Notes under the pieces: generated by a model
What the model was told of the DNA's origin: nothing
The model's input: the letters and a program-made list of their open reading frames with translations, nothing else
Database searches by the model: none
Made by a program: the position numbers and the translations under genes
Shown: one piece after another, positions 1-8,444 of the stretch
Layout: each line of letters begins with the position of its first letter
Position numbering within the stretch: position 1 is the stretch's first letter
Assembly (NCBI GenBank): GCA_036732755.1
Contig: DAINBU010000002.1
Span: 1 to 64,000 of the forward strand
From: DASRRB01 sp036732755
Lineage (GTDB): Bacteria > Planctomycetota > B15-G4 > SIAN01
DNA length: 64,000 bases
Direction of reading: 5' to 3'

Positions 1-1497
1 ATCCTCGTGCGCGAGGAGCGGAGCGCGACGCGGAGAGCCGAGGTCGTGAGCCTGTACGGCGGCGCGCAGCACTGGCTCTACCGATACGACCGCTTCCGCG
101 ACGTCCGCCTCGTCTTCCTCCCGGAGCCCTTCGAGATCCCCGATGCCCGCGTCAACGCCGGCCGCCGCCGATTCGGCCGCTTCGACGCCGCGCTCCTGCG
201 CGTGTACGTGGACGGGAAGCCGTTCCGTCCCCGCCACCACCTCGTCCCGGCGGCTCGCGCCGGCTCGCCAACCGGATTCGTCGCCGCGTACGGCAACCCC
301 GGCCGTACCAACCGCCTGTTGTCGGCGCCGGAATTCGACTTCGCGCGGTCGACGGCGATCAGCCTCCAGATCGGCCTCATCGACTCGACGCTCTCGGCGT
401 GCGAGCGCTTCTTCCGTGATCGCCCCGATCTGGACGCGGACGCCGAGCCGCTCCTCGACAAACTGCGCGACGACCTGGCGTCGACGGAGGCCGAACTCGA
501 ATTCCTCAACGGTCGTGCGGTCGTCGCGTGCGTGCACTCGACGTTCGACGCGATCCGCGAGCGCCTGCGTCCGAATCCCGTCCGACTCCTCGGGTTCGAC
601 CGCGCGGCGGCGTTCCTGGCGCGGCAGCTGGTGGACGAATCCCGCGATGCCGAGCGCGCCTTCTGGCGCGCCGCGCTCGACGATTCGCGCGCCCGGCTCT
701 GCCCGTCGTTCCGGAGGACGGGACGCAACGCTCGATCGCTGCGGGTCCGAGACCGGATCTACCCGCAATTCTCCGATCCGCGCGGAACGGACGTCGTCGA
801 GTCGTTGCATCTGCCGGCGCGCTTCGACTTCGAGGTTGCGCTCGTCGGGTCGACGCTCGAAAACGTGCGCGCGAGCCTCGGCGGCGATGATCCACTCGTC
901 CGCGAGCTCCTCGGCGACCGCGCGACGGAACAGGCGGCGACTTCGATCTGCGCGCGGGGACTGCGGCCGATTCCTGACGACGAGATCCGCTTCGACTACC
1001 TGCCGGGGCTGACTCCTCGTCCCGAACGGCTCGACCGGGACGTCGAGTTCGAAGAGGCGATCGACACGATCGCGGAGGGTTACCACGCGGCGTTCGGCGA
1101 TGCCTGGCCGCCCGATGCGGACGGCTCGCCGCGCTTCTCCTTCGGGAAGGTGTCGCGCTCGCCACTTTCGTTGCACGAGTTCGTCCGCGAGTGCGATCGC
1201 GAGCGCATCAAGGTCCCCGAACCGTGGCGAGCGAAGTTCGATCACCACCTCGCGACGATCCCGTGGATGTTCGTCACGAATCTCGATTGCGTCGGGGGCT
1301 TCTCGGGCGGTCCGGTCGTCGACCGGCAGGGAGCCCTGCTCGGGATCGCGTCGCGCGCCCAGTCGAGCGCGGCGGCGTGGAGCGCCGCCGCGTCACGAAC
1401 GGTCGCCGTCGACGTCGAAGGGATCCTGATCGTCCTCCGCCGCGTCTACGGCGCCGACTCCCTCGCCGACGAGATCGAGGGCTTCACTCCGAAGTGA
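1..1497 (+). CDS. S46 family serine peptidase (dipeptidyl-peptidase 7/11-like), 5' end outside window
   Basis: This is the C-terminal part (498 residues) of an S46 exopeptidase, a family of periplasmic or surface enzymes that release dipeptides from peptide N-termini. The frame is open to the left edge, so the signal peptide and the catalytic His region lie outside. Visible family landmarks are DVRLVF followed by FDAALLRVY, where the Asp near base 184 is the expected triad member, then GNPGRT, and near the end GGFSGGPVVD, whose Ser near base 1303 is the expected nucleophile. The tail RTVAVDVEGIL and a following GADSL-type segment also fit S46. Intact members run to about 700 residues, so roughly 200 are missing. 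It is followed on the opposite strand by a DUF899 gene, so it is the last plus-strand gene here. Confidence 0.85.
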   Translation: MLVREERSATRRAEVVSLYGGAQHWLYRYDRFRDVRLVFLPEPFEIPDARVNAGRRRFGRFDAALLRVYVDGKPFRPRHHLVPAARAGSPTGFVAAYGNPGRTNRLLSAPEFDFARSTAISLQIGLIDSTLSACERFFRDRPDLDADAEPLLDKLRDDLASTEAELEFLNGRAVVACVHSTFDAIRERLRPNPVRLLGFDRAAAFLARQLVDESRDAERAFWRAALDDSRARLCPSFRRTGRNARSLRVRDRIYPQFSDPRGTDVVESLHLPARFDFEVALVGSTLENVRASLGGDDPLVRELLGDRATEQAATSICARGLRPIPDDEIRFDYLPGLTPRPERLDRDVEFEEAIDTIAEGYHAAFGDAWPPDADGSPRFSFGKVSRSPLSLHEFVRECDRERIKVPEPWRAKFDHHLATIPWMFVTNLDCVGGFSGGPVVDRQGALLGIASRAQSSAAAWSAAASRTVAVDVEGILIVLRRVYGADSLADEIEGFTPK

Positions 1498-1537
1498 CGG
1501 CGCCGGATCTTCCGGCCCGGCGCCGCCGCGCCTCGGT

Positions 1538-2302
1538 TCACGCCTTCACCGCGTCCCGCTTCACCTCGTAACCCACGCGCGGGTCGACCTGGTACTTCGC
1601 GTCGTAGCGGTCGTGGTGGCGCAGCCACGCCATGCTGAACGCGAGCCCCTCCTCGTCGCGGCCCTTCGGCACGAGGTCGAGGATCGAGTAGGTGGTGAGG
1701 AGCGACTCGCAGCCGCGGCCGTAGCTCGAATAGGTGTGGTAGACACGGCCCTCGTCGTCCTTCCGGAAGACGCTCAGGCCGTGCGCCTCGTCGAACGGGA
1801 AGGAGACGGTCGCGTAGTTGTATTCGACGGCGCCGCTCGCGATCTGCTCGGGCGTGTACGAGACGTGGAAGTCGAAGTTGAAGTCGGAGCCGTGCGACGA
1901 GACCCAGTCGAAGCGCCAGCCCATGCGCTGCCGGAACTTCGCGATCTTCGCGTAGGGCGCGCGCGACACCGCGGCGAAGGTCACGTCGCGATGGCCGAGG
2001 TGGACGACGGCGCCGTCGAGGTGGTCGCCCACGAACGAGCAGCTCGGGCAGCCCTCGGCCCAGTCGGGCCCGAACATGAAGTGGTAGATCACGAGCTGGC
2101 TGCGGCCGGCGAAGAGGTCGGCGAGCTTCGACTTCCCGCGCGGTCCGTCGAACTCGTAGGCCTTCTTCACCTCGACGGCCGGCAGCGCGCGCCGCTCGCG
2201 GGCGACGTCGTCGCGCAGCCGCGTCAGCTCCTTCTCGCGCTTCAGGAGTTTCTTGCGCTCCTCGAGCCACTCACTCGGCGTCACGACGTTCGGGGCGTTC
2301 AT
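1538..2302 (-). CDS. DUF899 family thioredoxin-like protein
   Basis: The 254-residue protein matches the DUF899 (thioredoxin-like fold) family: a charged N-terminal helix rich in Lys/Arg, then LVIYHFMFGPDW and GCPSCSFVGDHL near residues 80-105, and a C-terminal stretch ending WLRHHDRYD. The CPSC pair sits where a thioredoxin active site would be, so a redox role is plausible, but no reaction has been established for the family. The Met at 2302 is chosen because the following sequence matches family N-termini; the frame is open further upstream without similarity. It overlaps the end of a small Cys-containing membrane protein gene by about 30 bases, which suggests translational coupling. Confidence 0.85.
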   Translation of the reverse strand: MNAPNVVTPSEWLEERKKLLKREKELTRLRDDVARERRALPAVEVKKAYEFDGPRGKSKLADLFAGRSQLVIYHFMFGPDWAEGCPSCSFVGDHLDGAVVHLGHRDVTFAAVSRAPYAKIAKFRQRMGWRFDWVSSHGSDFNFDFHVSYTPEQIASGAVEYNYATVSFPFDEAHGLSVFRKDDEGRVYHTYSSYGRGCESLLTTYSILDLVPKGRDEEGLAFSMAWLRHHDRYDAKYQVDPRVGYEVKRDAVKA

Positions 2303-2471
2303 GGTTCTCTCCGTTCTCTCCGGGGTTTTGGGACTTGGGATCGGACGGCGCGGCGGGAGACGCGGGCGGCTTCGCGAGGCGGCGCTTCGCGACCAGCGCG
2401 AGCAGCCCTCCCGACGAGCCGGCGCCCGCGATCCACCACACCGCCGCGGTCGCCACGCAAGCTGGACACAT
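2271..2471 (-). CDS. small CPxC membrane protein preceding DUF899
   Basis: This 66-residue protein begins with CPACV, followed by a hydrophobic segment of about 25 residues containing GAGSSGGLLALV and then a basic KRRL stop-transfer stretch and a Pro/Asn/Glu-rich tail. Small proteins with this CPxC plus glycine-rich helix pattern are commonly found beside DUF899-type or related redox genes. It is read first in a two-gene minus-strand unit with the DUF899 gene, which starts inside its 3' end. The function is unknown; the paired cysteines next to a single membrane helix suggest metal or thiol chemistry. The tail after residue 40 may be little conserved. Confidence 0.6.
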   Translation of the reverse strand: MCPACVATAAVWWIAGAGSSGGLLALVAKRRLAKPPASPAAPSDPKSQNPGENGENHERPERRDAE

Positions 2472-2670
2472 GGGGGTCTCCTTTCGCCCCGTGGTCGATC
2501 GGGCGCGGCCGACTTCGACGACGCTCCCGGAAAAAATCGGGAGGGCCCGAAATCGGGGGCGGGGATGGTCGAATCGGGCGACCGCCGAACGACCACTCGC
2601 GGTTCCGCCACCGCGGCCGCGCGCCGGCGCAACGACCTCGCGCCGCGGCGCCCCTCCAGGAGAGACGTCC

Positions 2671-3045
2671 GTGAAATACCTCTGCCTCGTCTACCAGGAT
2701 GAGAAGGAGCTCGCCTCGCTGTCGCAGCGCGAGCTCGACCAGCGCGTCGACGAGAGCCTCGCCGTCGACGAGGAGCTGAAGCGCAGCGGCCACCGCATCG
2801 CCAGCGACGCGCTGCAGCCGGTGGCGACGGCGACCACCGTGCGCGTCCGCAACGGCAAGCTCTCGATCACCGACGGGCCGTTCGCGGAGACGAAGGAGCA
2901 GCTCGGCGGCTTCTGGTTGATCGAGGCGCGCGACCTGAACGAGGCGGTGCAGATCGCCGCCCGCCTCCCGCCGGCGCACTTCGGCTCGGTCGAGGTGCGC
3001 CCGGTCTGGGACATCCGCAACCAGGAGCGGAGGGCCGACCGCTGA
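2671..3045 (+). CDS. YCII-related (DGPF) protein
   Basis: The 124-residue protein has the YCII/DGPF fold signature: MKYLCLVYQDE at the N-terminus, the defining ITDGPFAETKEQ motif near residues 69-80, and a C-terminal VEVRPVW strand. These small ferredoxin-like-fold proteins have no settled activity, but in many bacteria they are encoded immediately upstream of ECF42-group sigma factors, which is the arrangement here. The GTG start at 2671 is preceded by AGGAGAG at a good distance. Its stop codon overlaps the likely start of the sigma gene, so the two are probably one translationally coupled operon. Confidence 0.9.
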   Translation: MKYLCLVYQDEKELASLSQRELDQRVDESLAVDEELKRSGHRIASDALQPVATATTVRVRNGKLSITDGPFAETKEQLGGFWLIEARDLNEAVQIAARLPPAHFGSVEVRPVWDIRNQERRADR

Positions 3046-4310
3046 GTGGTGGCGACGTCGGCCCGATCCGTACGGTCGTCGACGAGCTCTGGCGCTGTGA
3101 GTCGCGCCGCGTGCTCGCGACGCTGATCCGCCTGCTCGGCGATTTCGATCGGGCCGAGGAGGCGTTGAACGACGCCTTCGTCGCCGCGCTCGAACGGTGG
3201 CCGACGGAGGGCGTGCCGGCGCAGCCGCGCCAGTGGCTCGTCTCGACGGGGCGCTTCAAGATGATCGACCGGATGCGACGCAGCGCGCGCTTCGACGCCT
3301 CGCTCGCCGAGATCGCGGAGCGGCTCGCGCCGGCGGGCGCGCCCGATCCGGCGGCGGCCGACCCCAATCATGACGAGGACGGCGTCGCGGACGACCGCCT
3401 CCGCCTCGTCTTCACCTGCTGCCACCCGGCGCTGCCGGCCGACGGGCAGCTCGCGCTCACGCTGCGCGAAGTTTGCGGCCTCACGACCGAGGAGATCGCG
3501 CGCGCCTTCCTCACGACCGCGCCGACCATCGCGCAGCGCATCGTCCGCGCGAAGGCGAAGATCCGCGACGCGAAGATCCCCTACGAGGTGCCGACGCACG
3601 CCGACCTGCCCGCGCGCCTCGATCCGGTGCTGCACGTCGTCTACCTCGTCTTCAACGAGGGCTACTTCGCGTCGACGGGAGAGAGCCTCACGCGGCTCGA
3701 CCTTGCGGACGAGGCGATCCGGCTCGGCCGGCTGCTGCACGAGCTGCTGCCCGAGCCGGAGGTTTCGGGGCTGCTCGCGCTGATGCTGCTGCATCACTCG
3801 CGGTGGCGCGCGCGGACCACGGGCGACGGAGAGATCGTCCTGCTCGACCACCAGGACCGCGCCCTCTGGAGCCGCGCCGAGATCGACGAGGGCGCGCGGC
3901 TCGTCGAGGCGGCGCTCGCGTCGCGGCGCTTCGGTCCGTTCACGCTGCAGGCGGCGATCGCGGCGGTGCACGCCGAAGCAAGTACCGCCGCTGCGACCGA
4001 CTGGCGCCAGATCGTCGGCATCTACGACGTGCTGATGCGCGCCGTACCGTCGCCGATCGTCGAGCTCAACCGCGCCGTCGCCGTCGCGATGTGCGACGGG
4101 CCCGAGGCGGGGCTGCGGCTGATCGACGCGCTGCTCGCGCGTGGCGAGCTCGCCGACTACCTGCACGCCTACTCCGCGAAGGCCGACCTCTGCCGCCGCC
4201 TCGGCCGCACCGCCGAGGCGCGCGTCGCGTACGAGCGCGCGCTCGCCCTTTCGAAGCAGGCGGCGGAGCGGCGGTTCCTCGAGCGGCGGCTGCGCGAGCT
4301 CGGCAGTTAG
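3042..4310 (+). CDS. ECF42-like RNA polymerase sigma factor (sigma-70 with DUF6596/TPR-like C-terminus)
   Basis: The product (422 residues from 3042) has sigma-70 region 2 (WRCESRRVLATLIRLLGDFD, then DAFVAALERWP), region 4 (LRLVFTCCHPAL, LTLREVCGLTTEEIARAFL) and a long helical C-terminal extension with VVYLVFNEGY and a TPR-like LADYLHAYSAKADL segment. This layout is typical of ECF42, whose partner is the DGPF gene just upstream. No ATG, GTG or TTG lies in frame before the GTG at 3111, yet the conserved region 2 helix already begins around 3072. I therefore favour a CTG start at 3042, which overlaps the upstream stop as CTGA. The alternative start at 3111 would cut region 2. The gene converges with a methyltransferase gene, overlapping it by four bases. 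Confidence 0.85.
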   Translation: MSGGDVGPIRTVVDELWRCESRRVLATLIRLLGDFDRAEEALNDAFVAALERWPTEGVPAQPRQWLVSTGRFKMIDRMRRSARFDASLAEIAERLAPAGAPDPAAADPNHDEDGVADDRLRLVFTCCHPALPADGQLALTLREVCGLTTEEIARAFLTTAPTIAQRIVRAKAKIRDAKIPYEVPTHADLPARLDPVLHVVYLVFNEGYFASTGESLTRLDLADEAIRLGRLLHELLPEPEVSGLLALMLLHHSRWRARTTGDGEIVLLDHQDRALWSRAEIDEGARLVEAALASRRFGPFTLQAAIAAVHAEASTAAATDWRQIVGIYDVLMRAVPSPIVELNRAVAVAMCDGPEAGLRLIDALLARGELADYLHAYSAKADLCRRLGRTAEARVAYERALALSKQAAERRFLERRLRELGS

Positions 4311-5059
4311 TCGGCGGGTCGTCGCCCGACGCGCAGCGCCACCGGCCAGCAGACCACGCGCGGCTCGTGCTCGGGCCAGACGCGCGCGAGCGCCGCCGCG
4401 AAGTCGGGCAGCGGATCCTTGCCGGTCTTCTCGCGCGCCTGCTTCACTGCCGACCAGGTCGTGACGTAGCCGACGAACTGCTCGCGCTGGAACGTCTCGC
4501 GGATCTCCCACTCCTGCGCCGGGATCTCTTCGAAGGGGAATGGCAGGTCGCGGTAGTGCGCGTCGACATGCTTGCGCTCGGGCGGCCAGTAGCGTCCGAC
4601 CTGGTTGCCGTAGAAGTCGTTCACGACCGGGTCGATCGCGGCGTCGACGTGGACGTGCGAGTAGCTCCAGACCGCCAGCACGCCGCGCGGCTTCAGGACG
4701 CGCTTCGCCTCGGCGTAGAAGCGCGGCAGGTCGAACCAGTGCAGCGCCTGCGCGACGGTGACGAGGTCGCAGGAGGCGTCCGCGAGTCCCGACTGCTCGG
4801 CGCGCGCGACCGCGTAGGTGACGTTCGGGAGCGGCGTCGCCTCGCGCAGCTGCGCCTCGCTCGCGTCGGTCGCGACCACCTCGCGGAAGTGGGCCGCGAG
4901 CAGGCGCGCCGCCTGCCCGTTGCCGGTCGCGCAGTCCCACGCGCGCTCGCGCGCGGGCGCCTGCGACGCGATCCAGGCCACGAGCTCGGGCGGATAGTCC
5001 GGCCGGAACGACGCGTAGGCCGCCGCCGTCTTCGAGAAGTGGTCGGAGAAGCCGTTCAT
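4307..5059 (-). CDS. class I SAM-dependent methyltransferase
   Basis: The 250-residue protein is a Rossmann-fold methyltransferase of the Methyltransf_11 type. Motif I, the SAM-binding loop, is AWDCATGNGQAARLL near residues 40-54; the acidic end of strand 2 is VVATDAS; and LVTVAQALHWFD followed by EAKRVLKPRGVLAVW is the usual post-motif region. The FSKTAAAYASFRPDYP opening matches the TMT1-like / trans-aconitate-type group, but the acceptor substrate cannot be read from sequence. It stands alone on the minus strand between a sigma factor and a phosphoesterase. Confidence 0.85.
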   Translation of the reverse strand: MNGFSDHFSKTAAAYASFRPDYPPELVAWIASQAPARERAWDCATGNGQAARLLAAHFREVVATDASEAQLREATPLPNVTYAVARAEQSGLADASCDLVTVAQALHWFDLPRFYAEAKRVLKPRGVLAVWSYSHVHVDAAIDPVVNDFYGNQVGRYWPPERKHVDAHYRDLPFPFEEIPAQEWEIRETFQREQFVGYVTTWSAVKQAREKTGKDPLPDFAAALARVWPEHEPRVVCWPVALRVGRRPAD

Positions 5060-5107
5060 GGGACCTCGATGAACGGACTCAACGATGCACGCGCGCCTCC
5101 GACCGTT

Positions 5108-5728
5108 TCATCGGTCGACGACGACCGGAGCGTGGACCGGCTTCTCGCGCACGTCGCAGATGGACGCGTTGACGCAGCGCGTGGCGCCGAGCCTCTGTTC
5201 GCCATAGGCCTCGTGGATATGGCCGCAGACGAAGAGAGGCGGCTGCACGCGGCCGAGCGCCTCGCGCAAATCCTCGCAGCCCACCTCCTCGCCGTGCCAC
5301 GTGCGATCGAGCACCCCGCGCGGCGGCCCATGGACGATCAGCACGTCGATCCCGCTCGGGATGAGGTCCCACTTCGCCTTCAGCGCCGCGCCGCGGTCGA
5401 GGTTGAACGCCCAGTCGAAGAAGCGCGGCTGCCACGGGCTCCCCCAGAAACGGAGCCCCTCGATCGTGACGCCCGAATCCTCGAGGTAGGTCGCGCCCGT
5501 GAGCAGCGCGCGCGCCTGCGCCGGGTCGCGCTCGAAGAGGAAGTCGTGGTTGCCGGCGATGACGACCTTGTGCCGGTGCGGCAGCGCCCGCAACCACGTC
5601 GCGAAGCGCGCCACCTCCTCCACCCCACCGCGCGTCGAGAAGTCGCCGGCATGCACGAGGACGTCGCCGTCAGGGACGACGAGCTGGTCGTGGCGCTGGT
5701 GCGTGTCGCTGATCAGGACGAGGCGCAT
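5108..5728 (-). CDS. calcineurin-like metallophosphoesterase (MPPED-like)
   Basis: The 206-residue protein shows the five blocks of a binuclear metal phosphoesterase in order: LVLISDTHQRHDQL, GDVLVHAGDFS, VVIAGNHDF, LIVHGPPRGVLD and FVCGHIHEAYG. The metal ligands Asp, His, Asn and the terminal GHIH pair are all present. The length and the order of blocks resemble MPPED1/MPPED2-type phosphohydrolases, usually phosphodiesterases of broad specificity. The Met at 5728 is preferred over an upstream start because the first strand begins at once after it. The natural substrate is unknown. Confidence 0.88.
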   Translation of the reverse strand: MRLVLISDTHQRHDQLVVPDGDVLVHAGDFSTRGGVEEVARFATWLRALPHRHKVVIAGNHDFLFERDPAQARALLTGATYLEDSGVTIEGLRFWGSPWQPRFFDWAFNLDRGAALKAKWDLIPSGIDVLIVHGPPRGVLDRTWHGEEVGCEDLREALGRVQPPLFVCGHIHEAYGEQRLGATRCVNASICDVREKPVHAPVVVDR

Positions 5729-5822
5729 GGCGGGGCGGATCGTAGCCACGTCGGCGCGCTACGATCCGCCGCCCCGACTGCGACGACCGCGCTCGTCGCG
5801 AATCGAATCCCTGGAGCCCGCC

Positions 5823-6359
5823 GTGACGACCCGACCCCGCCCGTTCGTCCTCGCCTCGACGTTCGCCGCCGGACTGCTCGCCGGCGTCGGCGCGCTCGCG
5901 CTGCTCGGCGCCGCGCCCGTCCAGGATGGTGCGCCCGCCAAGCCGGGCGCGGCGACCGCGAAGCCGGCCGCGGCCTCCGCCGCCGACGTCGATTCCTGCA
6001 TCGTCGGGCGCTCCGCCGTGGCGGCGGAGAAGGGCCCCTTCGGCGAAGTGCACGCGTTCCTGACCGGAGCGACGCGCAGCCTGAAGGACCTGCTGGTCGC
6101 CGAGATCGTGCTCGACGCGGGGAAGGAGATCCATCCGGCGCACGTGCACGCCGACGAGGAGTTCCTCTACGTCGCGAAGGGCGAGGGGACCTGGCACTTC
6201 CAGGGCAAGGACGTCGCCGCGCACGAGGGCGACACGCTCTACGTCAAGCCGTGGGACTTGCACGGCATCACCAACACCGGCAAGGAGAAGCTCACCTTCT
6301 TCGTCGTCAAATGGAACGGCCGCCAGCTTCCCGTTCCGGAGAAGCCGGTGGCCAAGTGA
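5823..6359 (+). CDS. exported cupin-domain protein
   Basis: The 178-residue protein starts (GTG) with an export signal: two basic residues and a hydrophobic segment of about 20 residues, followed by a low-complexity Ala/Pro/Lys linker. The rest is a single cupin barrel. Motif 1 is HPAHVHADEEFLYVAKGEG with HxH, Glu and Gly in place, and motif 2 is VKPWDLHGITNTG with the final His. The metal-binding set is therefore intact. Such exported cupins may bind sugars or act as isomerases, but nothing identifies the ligand. It is divergent from the phosphoesterase gene, with about 90 bases between them. Confidence 0.8.
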   Translation: MTTRPRPFVLASTFAAGLLAGVGALALLGAAPVQDGAPAKPGAATAKPAAASAADVDSCIVGRSAVAAEKGPFGEVHAFLTGATRSLKDLLVAEIVLDAGKEIHPAHVHADEEFLYVAKGEGTWHFQGKDVAAHEGDTLYVKPWDLHGITNTGKEKLTFFVVKWNGRQLPVPEKPVAK

Positions 6360-6639
6360 ACATCGGGCCGCGGAGTGGGGGGGGAATCCGGTCGTGCGGG
6401 GGGAATCGTCGCGACCGGCCCCGCGGCCCGCCGCCTCGTAGCGGAAGATCTCGGGTGCGCCCGTCCGGGCTTGTCCAAGCGCGGCCCGCCTCCACGATGC
6501 CGACGGCAAATAGGGAGGATTCGGAAGCGGGTCGCGGGCGTTCGCCGCGTCACCGCTTGAGTTTTCCGACGACTCCCGATTCGGTGGAAGTCGCGAGGAG
6601 AAGGGAGCGCGGAGCGTCGCGCTAGGATCCCTCGATCTC
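6360..6639. other. intergenic stretch without a recognised gene
   Basis: This stretch of about 280 bases lies between the cupin gene and the ATPase gene. It is GC-rich with a run of guanines near 6375, and I see no coding similarity, RNA structure or repeat. It presumably carries the promoter of the ATPase/DUF4276 pair. Confidence 0.4.
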
Positions 6640-7848
6640 GTGGAGCACGCGGTGGATCCGGTGGTGAAGTCGATCACGCTCAGGCGATTCCGGAGCATTC
6701 CGGCGGGATTCGTCGAGCTCGACAACCCGACGATCCTGGTCGGACGGAACGGTTCGGGGAAGAGCAACTTCGCCGATTGCTTCGCGTTCATCTCCGAGTG
6801 CATGAGCTCGCCGCTGCAGGCGGTGTTCGATCGACGCGGGGGGATCGGCGCGGTCCGCAACCGATCGTCCGGCATCAGCCATCCGCCGAACATGGGACTC
6901 TCCGTCTCCTTGGGCTCGTGCAACGGCGACATCACTCGCGCGACGTACGCCTTCGAGGTCTGCGCCCGACCCAATTCCGGATTCGAGGTCGTGCGCGAGC
7001 AGTGTCGCGTCTTCCGAGGCGAGCGGTTCGACTTCTTCGACCGGACGAAGGCGACGTTCGACAGCAGCGTCGCATCGCTGAAGCCGGGCATCGATCCGAC
7101 GGCGCTCGTGCTTCCGCTGGTCGGCGGCGACGAGCGCTTCGCTCCGGTATCTCGCGTCTTCTCCTCCATGCGCGTCTATTCGATCCAGCCGAGCGAGCTG
7201 CGCGAGGTCCAGGATCCCGACGTCGGCACGAGCCTCCACCGGAATGGCAGCAACGCGGCGAGCGTGCTCCGCGTGATCCAGCGTCAAGATCCGGGGCGAT
7301 TCGAGAGGATCGGCGAGATCCTCGGCGCGATCGTCCCGAAGACGCTGAAGGTCGCCACGATCAAGCACGGCAAGAAGCTCACGCTCGAATTCCTCCAGGA
7401 CATCGGCTCCGACCGGACCCTGAAGCTCGAAGCCTTCAACATGTCCGATGGAACGCTTCGCGCCGTCGGTCTGCTCGCCGCCGTCTTCCAGGTGCCGACG
7501 CCGTCGTTGATCGTCGTCGAGGAACCGGAAGCCACGATGCATCCGGGCGCCCTGCCGGCGCTGCTCGACCTCCTCCGGGACGCGAGCAAGCGAATGCAGG
7601 TCGTGATCACGACGCACAGTCCGGAACTGCTCGACGCCAAGTGGATCACTGACCGCCACCTGCGCGTGGCGCATTGGGATGCAGGGGCGACCCGGATAAC
7701 CGGCCTCGCTGAAGTCCCGCGCAACGCCCTGAGACAGCACCTCAAGAGCGCCGGCGAATTGCTGCGCTCAAACGTCCTGGATGAACCGCTCGAGGCGGAC
7801 CTGTTCTGCCATGAGCGGCAATTGGAACTGTTCGAGCCGGAATCGTGA
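6640..7848 (+). CDS. AAA_21-type ATPase of a two-gene ATPase/TOPRIM-like module
   Basis: The 402-residue protein is an ABC/SMC-like ATPase of the OLD and AAA_21 type. Landmarks are KSITLRRFRSI at the N-terminus, Walker A GRNGSGKSN (about residues 35-43), signature-like FNMSDGTLRAVGLLA, Walker B SLIVVEEPEATMHPG (about 289-303) and a final VVITTHSPELLD switch motif. It has no coiled-coil insertion of note. Several GTG codons (6640, 6652, 6661, 6664) could start it; those at 6661 or 6664 match family N-termini best. The stop overlaps the start of the DUF4276 gene as GTGA, so the two are coupled. ATPase plus TOPRIM-like pairs of this kind (OLD, PARIS) act in phage defence; the same role here is inferred. 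Confidence 0.85.
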   Translation: MEHAVDPVVKSITLRRFRSIPAGFVELDNPTILVGRNGSGKSNFADCFAFISECMSSPLQAVFDRRGGIGAVRNRSSGISHPPNMGLSVSLGSCNGDITRATYAFEVCARPNSGFEVVREQCRVFRGERFDFFDRTKATFDSSVASLKPGIDPTALVLPLVGGDERFAPVSRVFSSMRVYSIQPSELREVQDPDVGTSLHRNGSNAASVLRVIQRQDPGRFERIGEILGAIVPKTLKVATIKHGKKLTLEFLQDIGSDRTLKLEAFNMSDGTLRAVGLLAAVFQVPTPSLIVVEEPEATMHPGALPALLDLLRDASKRMQVVITTHSPELLDAKWITDRHLRVAHWDAGATRITGLAEVPRNALRQHLKSAGELLRSNVLDEPLEADLFCHERQLELFEPES

Positions 7849-8429
7849 TCCTCCAGCCCATCGTCGAGGGGCACGGTGAGGTCCATGCGGTCCCGACGCT
7901 CCTTCATCGCGTCTGCAGTGCGCTGGGCGCTCCCGCCGTCGTGGTCAAGCCACCGATCCGGATGCATCGAAGCCAGCTCGTGATCAAGAATGGACTGGAG
8001 GGATCGATCCGCATGGCCCGTCTGCGCCGGGATCTCGGCGGAATCGTCGTGATCCTCGACGCCGATGACGATTGCCCGAAGGAGGCGGCGCCGCGTCTCT
8101 CGGGCTGGGCCAAGGCCGCGGCCGCGCCCATCGCATGCGAAGTCGTGTTGGCCAACCGGGAATTCGAGGCGTGGTTCCTCGGTGGGCTCGAGGGACTCCG
8201 ACGAGCGCGCTGGATTCGACCGGATGCGGTGCTGCCCGCCGATCCCGAGTCCGTGCGCGACGCGAAGGGCGCCCTCGACGGACTCCTGGATCTCGGTCGG
8301 ACGTACCTTCCCACAGTCGATCAGAAGCGGCTCGCGGGACTCTTCGACTTGGAACGCGCCGCCGACCGCTGCCGCTCCTTTCGCCGACTGAAGAGCGCGC
8401 TCCGTTCGATCCTCGACCGCGCCGCGTAG
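7845..8429 (+). CDS. DUF4276 family protein (TOPRIM-like partner of the ATPase)
   Basis: The 194-residue protein matches DUF4276. The N-terminal PIVEGHGEVHAVP supplies the conserved Glu of a TOPRIM-like fold (residues 8-12), GGIVVILDADDDCP (about 66-79) supplies the DxD pair, and ANREFEAWFLGG (about 102-113) is the family hallmark. TOPRIM domains in OLD and PARIS proteins are nucleases or effector switches, and DUF4276 proteins usually sit next to AAA_21 ATPases, as here. The GTG start at 7845 shares four bases with the ATPase stop. The gene ends 15 bases before a convergent gene. No immunity or toxin gene accompanies the pair. Confidence 0.85.
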   Translation: MILQPIVEGHGEVHAVPTLLHRVCSALGAPAVVVKPPIRMHRSQLVIKNGLEGSIRMARLRRDLGGIVVILDADDDCPKEAAPRLSGWAKAAAAPIACEVVLANREFEAWFLGGLEGLRRARWIRPDAVLPADPESVRDAKGALDGLLDLGRTYLPTVDQKRLAGLFDLERAADRCRSFRRLKSALRSILDRAA

Positions 8430-8444
8430 CGCAAGTCGCTTCGA

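Noticed and set aside
3473..6625. Open frame of 1050 codons on the plus strand
   Set aside because: It runs across the sigma, methyltransferase, phosphoesterase and cupin genes in a different frame and is Arg/Ala-rich, as GC-rich shadows are.
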